Shown: positions 1 through 7,275 of the stretch, in pieces
Layout of the letters: each line of letters starts with the position of its first letter
How positions within the stretch are numbered: the stretch's first letter is position 1
NCBI GenBank assembly: GCA_020247305.1
Contig: JADCJE010000095.1
Coordinates: 1 to 44,585 of the forward strand
Origin: Phycisphaerales bacterium
GTDB taxonomy: Bacteria; Planctomycetota; UBA1135; UBA2386
Direction of reading: 5' to 3'
Length of the DNA: 44,585 nt
The notes under the pieces: generated by a model
The model's input: the letters and a program-made list of their open reading frames with translations, nothing else
What the model was told of the DNA's origin: nothing
The model's database searches: none
Made by a program: the position numbers and the translations under genes

Positions 1-207
1 GACACCAAGTTGAAGACCGTCGAAGACCGGTTGTTCGGCCTGCGCCGCGAGGACGACCTGCCCGGCAGCGAGGCGCCGGCGGCGTTCCTGTCGTGGGTCC
101 GCGACCGCACCGGCCCGGTCGACCGCGTGCTGGAGCACAACCGCCTCGATGTGCTCAGCCTCGTCGCGCTCTTGGGACAGCTCGCCGGTCGCGCCGCCGG
201 CGGCTGA
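1..207 (+). CDS. YprB-like ribonuclease H domain protein, C-terminal fragment
   Basis: The frame is open from the first base and ends at TGA 205-207, so only the last 68 residues are present. The stretch K-T-V-E-D-R-L-F-G-L-R-R-E-D-D, then P-G-S-E-A-P-A-A-F, then V-L-E-H-N-R-L-D-V-L-S-L is the recognisable end of the YprB-like ribonuclease H-fold domain, with the terminal H-N-x-x-D segment of a DEDD-type exonuclease active site. The family is predicted to be a metal-dependent 3'-5' exonuclease; its substrate is not established. The start and any N-terminal domains lie outside the window. The family call comes from motif recall rather than a search. Confidence 0.7.
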   Translation, partial: DTKLKTVEDRLFGLRREDDLPGSEAPAAFLSWVRDRTGPVDRVLEHNRLDVLSLVALLGQLAGRAAGG

Positions 208-271
208 GCCGGTACGTTCCGCGGGTCGGCGAACCGCCGACGGCGCACCGGCGCGATCCGGCGAGGACACC

Positions 272-1399
272 ATGAACAGGATCCTGACCACGCTCGCGCT
301 CTTGGCGCTCGGCGCGTGGCTGCCGGCGCAGGCCGGCGGCGACGCAGCCGCGGCGGCCAAGGCCGCGTACGACGCGCTGGTCGCGGAGTGGACCGCCGAA
401 CAGGCGGCCGCCCGCGCAGCGATGAAGCAGGTGACCGAGTCGGCCGAGTACAAGGCCGCTCGCGACGCCAAGGACAACGACAAGGCCCGCGCGCTGCTGG
501 CGCAGGCCAAGCGCGCCGACGCCAAGGCCATCGGCCAGCGCGCTCTGGCGCTCGCCGACCAGCACGGCGCGCACGGCGGGCGCTTTGCGGCCTACGCGGC
601 GACGACGCTGGTCGCCGACAAGGAGATCGCCGCGGCCGCCGCCGAGCGGCTGCAGCGCAGCTACCTCACCGACCCGGCGATGCAGACCGTGCTGGAGTCG
701 CCGATGGGCCTCTTCAGCGCGCTCGGCACCGAGCCGGCGAAGGCGCTGCTCGGCAAGGTGGAGGCCGCGAACGGCGACGGCATCGCCACCGCGTGGGCCA
801 AGTACTGGCGCGCGATCCTGCTGCAGCGCGGCAAGCCGACCGACGAACAGAAGGCGGAAGCCGAGGGCCTGCTGGCCGCGGCCGAGAAGCTCGCCGCCGG
901 CACCGTCCTCGCCGATCGCATCGCCGCGCCGCGCTTCCAGAAGGAGCGCCTGCAGGTCGGCATGGCGATCCCCGACATCCGCGGCGAGGACATGGACGGC
1001 GTGCCGTTTTCGCTGTCCGACTACCGCGGCAAGGTCGTCGTCCTCGACTTCTGGGGGTTCTGGTGAGGCCCCTGCCGGGCCATGATCCCGCACGAGCGGT
1101 CGCTCGTGGAACGTCTGAAGGACAAGCCCTTCGCCCTGCTCGGCGTGAACAGTGACGCCGACAAGGTCTACTACGAGTCGGAGAAGGCGCAGAACGGCGT
1201 CAGCTGGCGGTCGTTCTGGAACGGCCCCAAGGGCACACAAGGCCCGATCTCGGGCAAGTGGAACGTGCGCGGCTGGCCGACGATCTACGTCGTCGACCAC
1301 AAGGGCGTGATCCGCTTCATGAACGTGCGCGGCGAGGCGATGGACAAGGCCGTCGACGAGCTGCTCGCCGAGATGGTCGCGGACAGCGCCGGCAAGTAG
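272..1399 (+). CDS. TlpA/thioredoxin-fold exported protein, candidate selenoprotein with UGPC redox motif
   Basis: Read with TGA 1064-1066 as an amino acid, this is a 375-residue protein. ATG 272 follows GAGGA at 263-267. Residues 1-21 form a signal peptide, 22-225 an Ala-rich helical domain, and about 230-375 a TlpA/AhpC-type thioredoxin fold. The fold contains R-G-K-V-V-V-L-D-F-W-G-F-W, then the TGA (residue 265), then G-P-C-R-A-M-I-P-H-E-R, and later the cis-Pro region R-G-W-P-T. The TGA replaces the first Cys of W-C-G-P-C; both sides are intact and in one frame. A paralogue at 2802-3938 aligns along the full length. A membrane-side thiol or selenol oxidoreductase is inferred. The alternative is a recent nonsense mutation, with two products (272-1066 and a restart at ATG 1082); decayed genes next door keep that open. 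Confidence 0.7.
1064..1066 (+). other. In-frame TGA, candidate selenocysteine codon
   Basis: TGA sits between the codons for F-W-G-F-W and G-P-C-R, exactly at the N-terminal Cys of a thioredoxin CxxC. It is one base from TGC. Recoding would give U-G-P-C, a motif type known in bacterial thioredoxin-like selenoproteins. No selA, selB, selC or selD is in this window, so decoding capacity is unknown. Confidence 0.6.
1091..1108 (+). promoter_or_regulatory. Candidate bacterial SECIS hairpin
   Basis: CACGAGC (1091-1097), loop GGTC (1098-1101) and GCTCGTG (1102-1108) form a perfect 7-bp stem with a 4-nt loop that begins 31 nt after the TGA. Published bSECIS models place the apical loop roughly 16-37 nt downstream of the UGA, with a G among its first two bases; both conditions are met. 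A smaller stem, GGCCC/GGGCC (1067-1071 with 1077-1081), lies directly after the TGA. The hairpin is inside codons for H-E-R-S-L-V, so chance formation cannot be excluded. Confidence 0.55.
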
Positions 1400-1484
1400 C
1401 GAGCGCGGCGCCGGTCGCCGGGCGCGACCCGGCGGCCGCGCGCGAGTTTTCGCCCCGCGGCGCGACGGAAACGCCGGTCGGCTC

Positions 1485-1515
1485 CGTCTCCTGGTGGTTC
1501 CCGAACCAGGAGACG
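1485..1515 (+). promoter_or_regulatory. 10-bp hairpin burying the AGGAG site upstream of ATG 1517
   Basis: CGTCTCCTGG (1485-1494) pairs perfectly with CCAGGAGACG (1506-1515) around an 11-nt loop. The right arm contains AGGAG (1508-1512), the only Shine-Dalgarno-like site for ATG 1517. It may act as an end-of-transcript hairpin for the selenoprotein gene or as a translation-masking hairpin for the next gene. There is no T-tract. Confidence 0.4.
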
Positions 1516-1516
1516 C

Positions 1517-2284
1517 ATGCTGGGCATCCGCACCCTTCCGTTCGCCCTGCTGTTGTCCGCCGTGCCGGCCGTGGCCCATGAGCCCGCGCCCCCTGCGGCC
1601 AAGCCGCCGGCGTCCCCGGCCGCAGCCCCGGCACCAAAGCAGCCGGCGCTGCCTCCTGCCGAGGACGCGGCGAACAGCTTGTTGGTGTTCGCCGGCGGCA
1701 CGCTCGCCGAGTTCTGCGACGAGCTGCGCAGGTCATGACCAAACATCGTCGTCGCGCCGCGCTCCCCGCGCCGCCGAGGCGATTCTGCCGGCGATGTCGC
1801 TGCGCGGGGCTGGCGTCGAGGAGGCGCTGTCGGCGGCGTGCGCCGTCGCGGCCAGCGAGGGCCAGACCTTCCTGAAGGGACTCCACGGCGCGGGCGAGCC
1901 GGTGTTCGCGATCTTGGCCGCGCCGCCGCAGGGCACGGCGTCGGCGACCGAGGCGGCGGGCGGCATGCGGGCGCCCTCCGGGCGCGGCGCGGTGGCTTGG
2001 GTCTTCCGCCGCAACGCGCTTCTGGCGGGTTTCGAAGGCGTCGCCTTGCCGGCCGTGACGGTCCTGACGGCGCTCGATGTCGCGCTCGACGCCGAACCCG
2101 CGAAGGAGCTGCATGCGAAGGGCCTGGCGCCGGCGTCGTCGGCGACGCTGAGGTTCCCGGGGCTGTTGATCGTGCGGGGTAGTCCGGAGCAGTTGGGGCT
2201 GGCGACGGAGGCGCTTGCTTGCCTCGAAGCATGGCTCGCGGCGCATCCGCAATCGACTGCGGCGACGAGTCGAGGAGCGGTGGC
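1517..2284 (+). pseudogene. Decayed exported hypothetical protein (stop codon plus frameshift)
   Basis: ATG 1517 starts a signal peptide and a Pro/Ala linker, followed by L-L-V-F-A-G-G-T-L-A-E-F-C-D-E-L-R-R-S. TGA at 1736-1738 then interrupts. The same frame seems to continue briefly as P-N-I-V-V-A, after which coding character (GC-rich third positions, A-A-E-A-I-L-P-A-M-S-L-R-G-A-G-V-E-E-A-L) moves to the next frame at about 1754-1772 and runs to at least 2266. Two lesions in 40 bases indicate a pseudogene or a local sequence error. The ordering L-x-F-C-x-E-L-R then a V-E-E-A-L segment is loosely like a secretin/STN-type domain; I do not assign a function. The 3' end is undefined because no stop occurs near 2285 in that frame. 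Confidence 0.55.
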
Positions 2285-2664
2285 ATGGCGATGGCGAAGG
2301 AACCGGAGTCGCAGGTGGACCAGCGCATGGCGGCGTTGCTGCCCGAACTGCTGCTGGTCTTGCGCCGCCGGCGATTGGCCGTCGCCGCGCTCGTCGCGGC
2401 GGCGCCGGCGTGCTGGCTGGCGTGGCCGTTCCCCGTCGCCGACGACGCCGTCCCGGCGACGCCAGTGGCCGCGCCTGCGTGGACCATCGTCCGCGACGAC
2501 GAGTTGCAGGGCCTGCTCGGCGAAGCGCGGCGCGACCGGCGAGACTCGTGCGCGCCGGCGATCGCGTCTTCGTCGCGGCCGCCGCGGTCGATCCGTGGCC
2601 CCAGGGACCGGCCGTGAACAGCGCGTGCCCGGTCGCACGGGTCGAGTGCCGGTCTGCAGGGTGA
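2285..2664 (+). pseudogene. Decayed small single-pass membrane protein
   Basis: From ATG 2285 the frame gives an acidic N-terminus, L-L-P-E-L-L-L-V-L-R-R-R-R, one hydrophobic segment, and then W-T-I-V-R-D-D-E-L-Q-G-L-L-G-E-A-R-R. After about 2530 this frame becomes low-complexity Arg/Ser. Plausible coding continues one frame over as L-V-R-A-G-D-R-V-F-V-A-A-A-A-V-D-P-W-P, ending at TGA 2662-2664. A frameshift around 2530-2560 is inferred from codon composition. The layout resembles small regulatory membrane proteins common in planctomycetes, but no family is assigned. With the preceding pseudogene it makes a roughly 1.1-kb decayed stretch. Bases 2665-2801 hold nothing recognisable. Confidence 0.5.
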
Positions 2665-2801
2665 CCCTGGCCGCTTGAAGCCGTTGCGGCGCCGGCGGCC
2701 CGCCGCGTTGCACCCTGCCTGCCTGGGGCCAAGCTGCGTCCGAACCCGGGACTTGGCGGGTATCCTGACAGTCAGTAGGTACCTTGCACCGCACGCGATC
2801 C

Positions 2802-3938
2802 ATGTCCGTTCCGCGCCAAGCCATGCTCAGTCTCGCCGTGGCCGGGTGGTCGGCGGCGATCGTGGCGCAGGCGGATCCCGCGCCCGCAGCGACAGCCGAT
2901 CTCGAGGCGCTGCGCAAGGACTGGTGGGCCGCGCAGCAGACGTTCCGCGACGAGTCGATGCGCCTCATCGAGGGCGCGGAGTACACCGCAGCGCTCGCCG
3001 CCGGGGACGTGGAACGCCTGCGGGCGCTGCGCCAGCAACTGGTGCTGCCGGACGAGGCCGCCTTCGCTCGTCGCGCGCTCGAACTCGCCAACAAGCACGA
3101 CGACCACGGCGCGCCGTTCGTCGTCCTGGCGGCTCGATACTTCGCCAGCGCGCCGGGGGTCGCGCAGTCGGTGGCCGAACTGCTCGGCGGCCGCTACGTC
3201 ATGGATCCCGCCATCCTCGACTTCCTCGCGCATCCGACCGCGGTGCTGGCGGCGCTCGACGTCGACGCCGCCTTCGCGCTGCTGCAGCGCATCGACGAAG
3301 CGCACGAAGTCGGCGTGGTCGCTGCTTGGGCGAAGTACTGGTTCGCGCGCTCGCTGGTCTTGTTCCGCAAGGAGCCCGAGGACGGGCCCCTGGTCGTCGG
3401 CCTGCTCGCTGCCGCGGAGCGGCACGCGGCCGGCACCTTGCTCGCCGAACGCATCGCGGCGCCGCGCTTCGAACGCGAGCGTTTGCAGGTCGGCATGCCC
3501 GTGCCGGAACTCGCCGGCGAGGACATGGAGGGCAAGCCGCTGGAGTTGTCGTCGTATCGCGGCAAGGTCGTCGTGCTCGGCTTCTGGAGCTTCGACAACA
3601 ACGTCGCGCGCGGCGCCGTGCCGGTGCAGGCGCAATTGGCCAAGCGCTTCGAAGGCCGGCCCTTTGCGCTCGTCGGCGTCTGCAGCGACACGAACAAGGC
3701 GCACTACGCGAACGGGTGCAAGGTCTACGGGGTGACATGGCGCTCCTTCTGGGAGGGCCGGGACGCGCAACTGGGACCGTTCGCGACGCGCTGGAACGTG
3801 CGTTCGCTGCCGATGTACTTCGTGATCGACCACGAAGGCCTGATCCAGTTCCGCGGCGCCGATGTGCGGCAGATCGAGCGGGTCGTGGCGCCTCTGGTCG
3901 AGGCCGCCGACAAAGCCGCCGCGAGCGCTGGTCGCTAG
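2802..3938 (+). CDS. TlpA-like thioredoxin-fold exported protein lacking redox residues
   Basis: 378 residues with signal peptide 1-22, an Ala-rich helical domain and a C-terminal thioredoxin fold. It is a full-length paralogue of 272-1399: R-L-Q-V-G-M, G-E-D-M, Y-R-G-K-V-V-V-L, V-T-W-R-S-F-W and W-N-V-R are shared. Where the first copy has W-U-G-P-C this one has D-N-N-V-A (residues 265-269), so neither redox residue remains, and the cis-Pro segment has changed to R-S-L-P-M. Dithiol chemistry is therefore not expected; a binding, scaffold or regulatory role is an inference. ATG 2802 was chosen for signal-peptide length; ATG 2823 and TTG 2784 are alternatives. No clear ribosome binding site. 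Confidence 0.75.
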   Translation: MSVPRQAMLSLAVAGWSAAIVAQADPAPAATADLEALRKDWWAAQQTFRDESMRLIEGAEYTAALAAGDVERLRALRQQLVLPDEAAFARRALELANKHDDHGAPFVVLAARYFASAPGVAQSVAELLGGRYVMDPAILDFLAHPTAVLAALDVDAAFALLQRIDEAHEVGVVAAWAKYWFARSLVLFRKEPEDGPLVVGLLAAAERHAAGTLLAERIAAPRFERERLQVGMPVPELAGEDMEGKPLELSSYRGKVVVLGFWSFDNNVARGAVPVQAQLAKRFEGRPFALVGVCSDTNKAHYANGCKVYGVTWRSFWEGRDAQLGPFATRWNVRSLPMYFVIDHEGLIQFRGADVRQIERVVAPLVEAADKAAASAGR

Positions 3939-4004
3939 TCGTCTTCGCCACGGCAGGCGACCACCAAAGCACCGGACGTTCGTCCGCGTCCGCACCGGCG
4001 TGCG

Positions 4005-4256
4005 TCAGGACGGCCGCTGCGTGGTGTCGGCGCGGGGGGGCCGGGGGGGAGGCGCCGGATCGTGCCCCGCTTCGGTGAAGGGATGGCAGCGCAGCAGTCG
4101 ACGGGCCGTCAGCCACGTCCCGCGGATCGCGCCGTGCCAGCGCAGCGCATCGAGTGCGTACTGCGAGCACGTGGGGTCGAAGCGGCACGTCGGCGGCTTC
4201 CACGAGCCGATCAGCAGCCGGTAGACCAGGACCGGCGCCATCAGCAGCCACCTCAC
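4005..4256 (-). CDS. yidD: YidD membrane protein insertion efficiency factor
   Basis: 83 residues: V-L-V-Y-R-L-L-I-G-S-W-K-P-P-T-C-R-F-D-P-T-C-S-Q-Y, then R-R-L-L-R-C-H-P-F and G-H-D-P. These are the family motifs, with three conserved Cys. YidD is a small amphipathic protein at the inner face of the cytoplasmic membrane that aids YidC-mediated insertion. GTG 4256 overlaps the rnpA stop (GTGA), so the two are translationally coupled; ATG 4241 is an alternative start. The last 15 residues are Pro/Arg-rich and encoded by two runs of seven C (G4034-4040 and G4043-4049 on the plus strand), so the exact C-terminus is less certain. Confidence 0.9.
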   Translation of the reverse strand: MRWLLMAPVLVYRLLIGSWKPPTCRFDPTCSQYALDALRWHGAIRGTWLTARRLLRCHPFTEAGHDPAPPPRPPRADTTQRPS

Positions 4257-4714
4257 GGCGCCTTGGGGCGGCGCCGGTCGTTGCCGCCGGCGAGCGCCTT
4301 GTGCACGAGGTGGACGAGTTCGGCGCGCAAGGCTGCGAGCGGGAAGTCGTCCGGCCGCTGGCGCGGAATCAGCACGAGGTCGACGGCGGCCGGCAGGCGA
4401 TGGCGTTCGAGCCGGAAGGCCTCGCGCAGGAGCCGCTTGAGCTTGTTGCGACGCACGGCGCCGCCGTGGTCCTTGCTGACGGAGACGCCGAGCCGGGCCG
4501 AACCGTCGCCGCCGGCCCGCCCGGGAAGGGCGACGACGGTCAGCCACTGGCCCGCGGCGCGGCGACCGCGTTGGTAGACGCTGCGGAAGTGGCGTTGCGT
4601 GCGCAGGCGGCGATGCCGCGGCAGGAGCACGTCTGCCGCAGGCGGGCTGCCGCCGCGGTCCTGTTCGCGACCGCCGGCTTTCGGGAGGTCGTTGGGCGCG
4701 TCGCCGTGGCCCAC
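4253..4714 (-). CDS. rnpA: Ribonuclease P protein component
   Basis: Encodes the protein subunit of RNase P, which supports the catalytic RNA in 5' maturation of tRNA. Visible are L-P-R-H-R-R-L-R-T-Q-R-H-F-R-S-V-Y, R-L-G-V-S-V-S-K and the RNR-type signature R-R-N-K-L-K-R-L-L-R-E-A-F-R. At 153 residues it is slightly long. The first 28 residues are not family-like and GTG 4630 would give a typical 125-residue protein, so the start is uncertain. It overlaps yidD and lies 4 bp after the TPR lipoprotein gene. rpmH, which usually precedes rnpA, is not here. Confidence 0.9.
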   Translation of the reverse strand: MGHGDAPNDLPKAGGREQDRGGSPPAADVLLPRHRRLRTQRHFRSVYQRGRRAAGQWLTVVALPGRAGGDGSARLGVSVSKDHGGAVRRNKLKRLLREAFRLERHRLPAAVDLVLIPRQRPDDFPLAALRAELVHLVHKALAGGNDRRRPKAP

Positions 4715-4718
4715 GCGG

Positions 4719-5699
4719 TCAGCGCTCGATCGCCTTGAGCGCGAAGGCGGCCTTGTCGCTGTTGCTCGGCACGGTCGGGTCGGCGAGGAAGCGGCGGAAG
4801 TCCGCCTTGGCCTCCTCGGCGCGGCCGACCTCCAGCAGCACGCGGCCGCGGTTGTAGTAGTCGGTCGTGCGCCGCGGGTCGAGTTCGAGGATGCGGTCGA
4901 GTTCCGCCAGCGCGAGGTCGAACTGCTTGCGCGCGTAGTGCTGCTCGGCGACGAGTTGCCGGACGCCGAGTTCCTCGCCCCGCAGCATGCGCAGCAGTTC
5001 CAGCTGGTCCGTCTCGTAGTCGGCGTTGTTGGTGCGTTCGATCTCCTTGCGCACCTGGTCCTGGGCCTTCTGCATCTGCTCCTGGAAGGCCTTGGCCTCG
5101 GCGACGAACGCCACGTCGTCGCCGCGTTGCAGGGCGATCTGCAGGCGATGGTTGTGCGCCAGGCGCAGCAGTTCCCCGCGCTCGATCAGCTGGGCGAGCA
5201 TCGCGTCGGCTTCGCGCAGCAGCCGCTCCGACTCGGCGCGCTGGGCGCGGGCCTGTTCGCGCATGGCCTGCGGGTCCTGCTCGGCGACGGCGCGGGCGGC
5301 CTGGCCGTCGAGGCGGATCGCCTCGCCGAGCCGCCGCAGGCCCTGCTTCTGCAGCGCGCGCCCGTAGTTCAGCAGCAGGTACGGCTCGTGGCGGTCGGCC
5401 GAGCGCTCGTCGTACATGCTCTGCAGCAACTCGGTCGCGGCGTCGAGTTGGCGATGGTCCGTGCCGAAGGCGTCGCCGCTGCGCAGCAGCAGGATGCCGC
5501 CCTTCATGGCGTTGAGCTTGTAGTCCTCGGGATCGATCTCGAGGCCGCGTTCGATCTGCGCCAGCGACTGGTCGTAGCGGCCGCCGTCGAAGTACAGCGC
5601 GGCGCGGCGCTGGTACGCCGCCAGTTCGGCGGCTTCCTCGGACGACAGCGACGAGCACGCGCAGGCGAGCAGGAGGGACAGCAAGGCGAAGGGGCGCAT
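4719..5699 (-). CDS. TPR-repeat lipoprotein
   Basis: 326 residues starting M-R-P-F-A-L-L-S-L-L-L-A-C-A-C-S-S, a lipoprotein signal peptide with Cys at the lipobox. Several tetratricopeptide-like units follow, for example Y-F-D-G-G-R-Y-D-Q-S-L-A-Q-I-E-R near the N-terminus and H-Y-A-R-K-Q-F-D-L-A-L-A-E-L-D-R-I-L-E and Y-Y-N-R-G-R-V-L-L-E-V-G near the C-terminus, with a long charged helical, probably coiled-coil, middle. TPR proteins are protein-protein scaffolds; the partner is unknown. It is first in an apparent operon with rnpA and yidD and has a promoter candidate upstream. Confidence 0.75.
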   Translation of the reverse strand: MRPFALLSLLLACACSSLSSEEAAELAAYQRRAALYFDGGRYDQSLAQIERGLEIDPEDYKLNAMKGGILLLRSGDAFGTDHRQLDAATELLQSMYDERSADRHEPYLLLNYGRALQKQGLRRLGEAIRLDGQAARAVAEQDPQAMREQARAQRAESERLLREADAMLAQLIERGELLRLAHNHRLQIALQRGDDVAFVAEAKAFQEQMQKAQDQVRKEIERTNNADYETDQLELLRMLRGEELGVRQLVAEQHYARKQFDLALAELDRILELDPRRTTDYYNRGRVLLEVGRAEEAKADFRRFLADPTVPSNSDKAAFALKAIER

Positions 5700-5751
5700 G
5701 CGGGAGGCAGCGGGGCGCGTGGGCGCCGTTGGGGTGCGACGCAGGCGGGGT

Positions 5752-5781
5752 AGGATACGGGCGGCAGCCGGCTGCTGTCGA
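5752..5781 (-). promoter_or_regulatory. Candidate sigma-70-type promoter for the TPR-rnpA-yidD operon
   Basis: On the minus strand TCGACA (5781-5776; five of six to TTGACA) is followed after 18 bp by TATCCT (5757-5752; four of six to TATAAT), about 52 bp before ATG 5699. Match and spacing are reasonable for GC-rich DNA. Confidence 0.4.
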
Positions 5782-5889
5782 GCGGCGTCGGCGCGTCCGG
5801 CGCTGGCCGTGCGATTGTTGCAGTTTCGTCGTGACCTTGCCGGTGCCCATGGTGCGGCTACGGTGCGCCGCGCCTTCGCCCGCAATCCC

Positions 5890-7188
5890 ATGGCCACTCG
5901 CTCCTCGCGCCGTTCCTTCCTGCAGTCCTCCTGTGGCGCGGCCGCCGCCGTCGCCGCCAGCGGCTCCCTCGCGGCGCTGCGCGCCGCCGGACCCGTGCAC
6001 CAGGGCGGCGGCACCCTGCGCATCGGTGTCGTCGGCATCGGCGGACGCGGCTCGGGCGCGACGGTGCAGGCCGTGAAGGCGCACAAGGGCAACGTGCTGT
6101 GGGCGGTCGGCGATGCCTTCGTCGACCGGCTCGAAGGCGGCATCGAGGGCGTCACGGAGACGCTGACCGAGGCCGGGCTGCAGGGGCAGATCCAGGTCGC
6201 CAAGGAGCGGCGTTACGTCGGCCTCGACGCCATCGACCAGGTGCTGGCTACGGGCGTCGACGCCGTGGTCCTCGCTTCGCCGCCCGGCTTTCGGCCGGCG
6301 CAGATCGAGAGGGCCGTCCAGAAGGGCGTGCACGTGTTCGCCGAGAAGCCGGTCGCCACCGACGCCCCTGGCGTGCGCCGCGTCATGGCGGCGTGCGACC
6401 TGGCGCGGCAGAAGGGCGTCTCGATCGTCAGCGGCCTGTGTTACCGCTACCACGACGGCCGGCGGGCCGTGGTCCAGCGGCTCCAGGACGGCGGCGTCGG
6501 CGAGATCCTGGCGATGCAGGGCAACTACATCACCGGCGAACTGTGGAGCTTCGAGCGCCAGCCGCAGTGGAGCGAGCTCGAGTGGCAGATGCGCAACTGG
6601 CTCTACTACCCGTGGCTCTCCGGCGACCTCATCGCCGAGCAGCACATCCACACGCTCGACGTGATGGCGTGGATCAAGCGCGACGTGTACCCGGTCGCGT
6701 GCTCGTCGCTGGGCGGCCGGCAGAAGCGCACCGCGCCCAAGTTCGGCACCTGCTACGACCACTTCGCCACGATCTACGAGTGGGAGGACGGCGCGCGCGG
6801 CTACAGCTACTGCCGGCAGCAGGACGGCTGCTGGCGCGACGTCAACGAGTACGTGTTCGGCACCGAGGGCAAGGCCAACGTGTTCCAGCACACGATCACC
6901 GGCAAGAACGAGTGGCGCTACGCCGGCAAGATCCGCGACATGTACCAGAACGAGCACGACGAGATGTTCGCCGCGCTGCACGGTGGCAAGCGCATCGACA
7001 ACGGCGACTACATGTGCAAGAGCACGCTGATGGCGCTGATGGGGCGCATGGCTGCGTACACCGGCAAGCGCGTCACGTGGGAGGAGGCGCTGAACAGCAA
7101 GGAAACACTCGTGCCCGACCGCCTCGCGTGGACCGACGAGCCGCCGCGCCACGAAGTCCCGATTCCGGGCATCACCCGGTTCGTGTGA
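5890..7188 (+). CDS. Tat-exported Gfo/Idh/MocA family oxidoreductase
   Basis: 432 residues. The N-terminus R-S-S-R-R-S-F-L-Q-S-S is a twin-arginine signal. A Rossmann nucleotide-binding segment, L-R-I-G-V-V-G-I-G-G-R-G-S-G-A, lies at about residues 40-55, and V-F-A-E-K-P-V-A-T-D carries the family E-K-P lysine. The C-terminal half is a dimerisation/substrate domain with W-L-Y-Y-P-W-L-S-G-D and E-Q-H-I-H-T-L-D. Members are NAD(P)-dependent oxidoreductases acting on sugars or cyclitols; the exported form is abundant in planctomycetes. The substrate cannot be read from the sequence. It is divergent from the TPR gene across 190 bp. ATG 5890 was chosen because it places the RR motif near the N-terminus. 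Confidence 0.85.
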   Translation: MATRSSRRSFLQSSCGAAAAVAASGSLAALRAAGPVHQGGGTLRIGVVGIGGRGSGATVQAVKAHKGNVLWAVGDAFVDRLEGGIEGVTETLTEAGLQGQIQVAKERRYVGLDAIDQVLATGVDAVVLASPPGFRPAQIERAVQKGVHVFAEKPVATDAPGVRRVMAACDLARQKGVSIVSGLCYRYHDGRRAVVQRLQDGGVGEILAMQGNYITGELWSFERQPQWSELEWQMRNWLYYPWLSGDLIAEQHIHTLDVMAWIKRDVYPVACSSLGGRQKRTAPKFGTCYDHFATIYEWEDGARGYSYCRQQDGCWRDVNEYVFGTEGKANVFQHTITGKNEWRYAGKIRDMYQNEHDEMFAALHGGKRIDNGDYMCKSTLMALMGRMAAYTGKRVTWEEALNSKETLVPDRLAWTDEPPRHEVPIPGITRFV

Positions 7189-7275
7189 CGCCGATGGCAA
7201 TGGGCCTTCGCGTCTAGCCCGCGGTCGCCGCTTGCCGCGCCTGCGCCCGAGGGCTTAGTCCGGCTAGAATCGAGG

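Noticed and set aside
1082..1399. Independent short gene starting at ATG 1082
   Set aside because: The ATG is an internal Met of the conserved G-P-C-R-A-M-I-P segment, and a protein starting there would lack half of the thioredoxin fold.
1736..1738. Second TGA (after E-L-R-R-S) as another selenocysteine codon
   Set aside because: A frameshift follows within about 40 bases, the position is not a recognised redox site, and the gene looks decayed.
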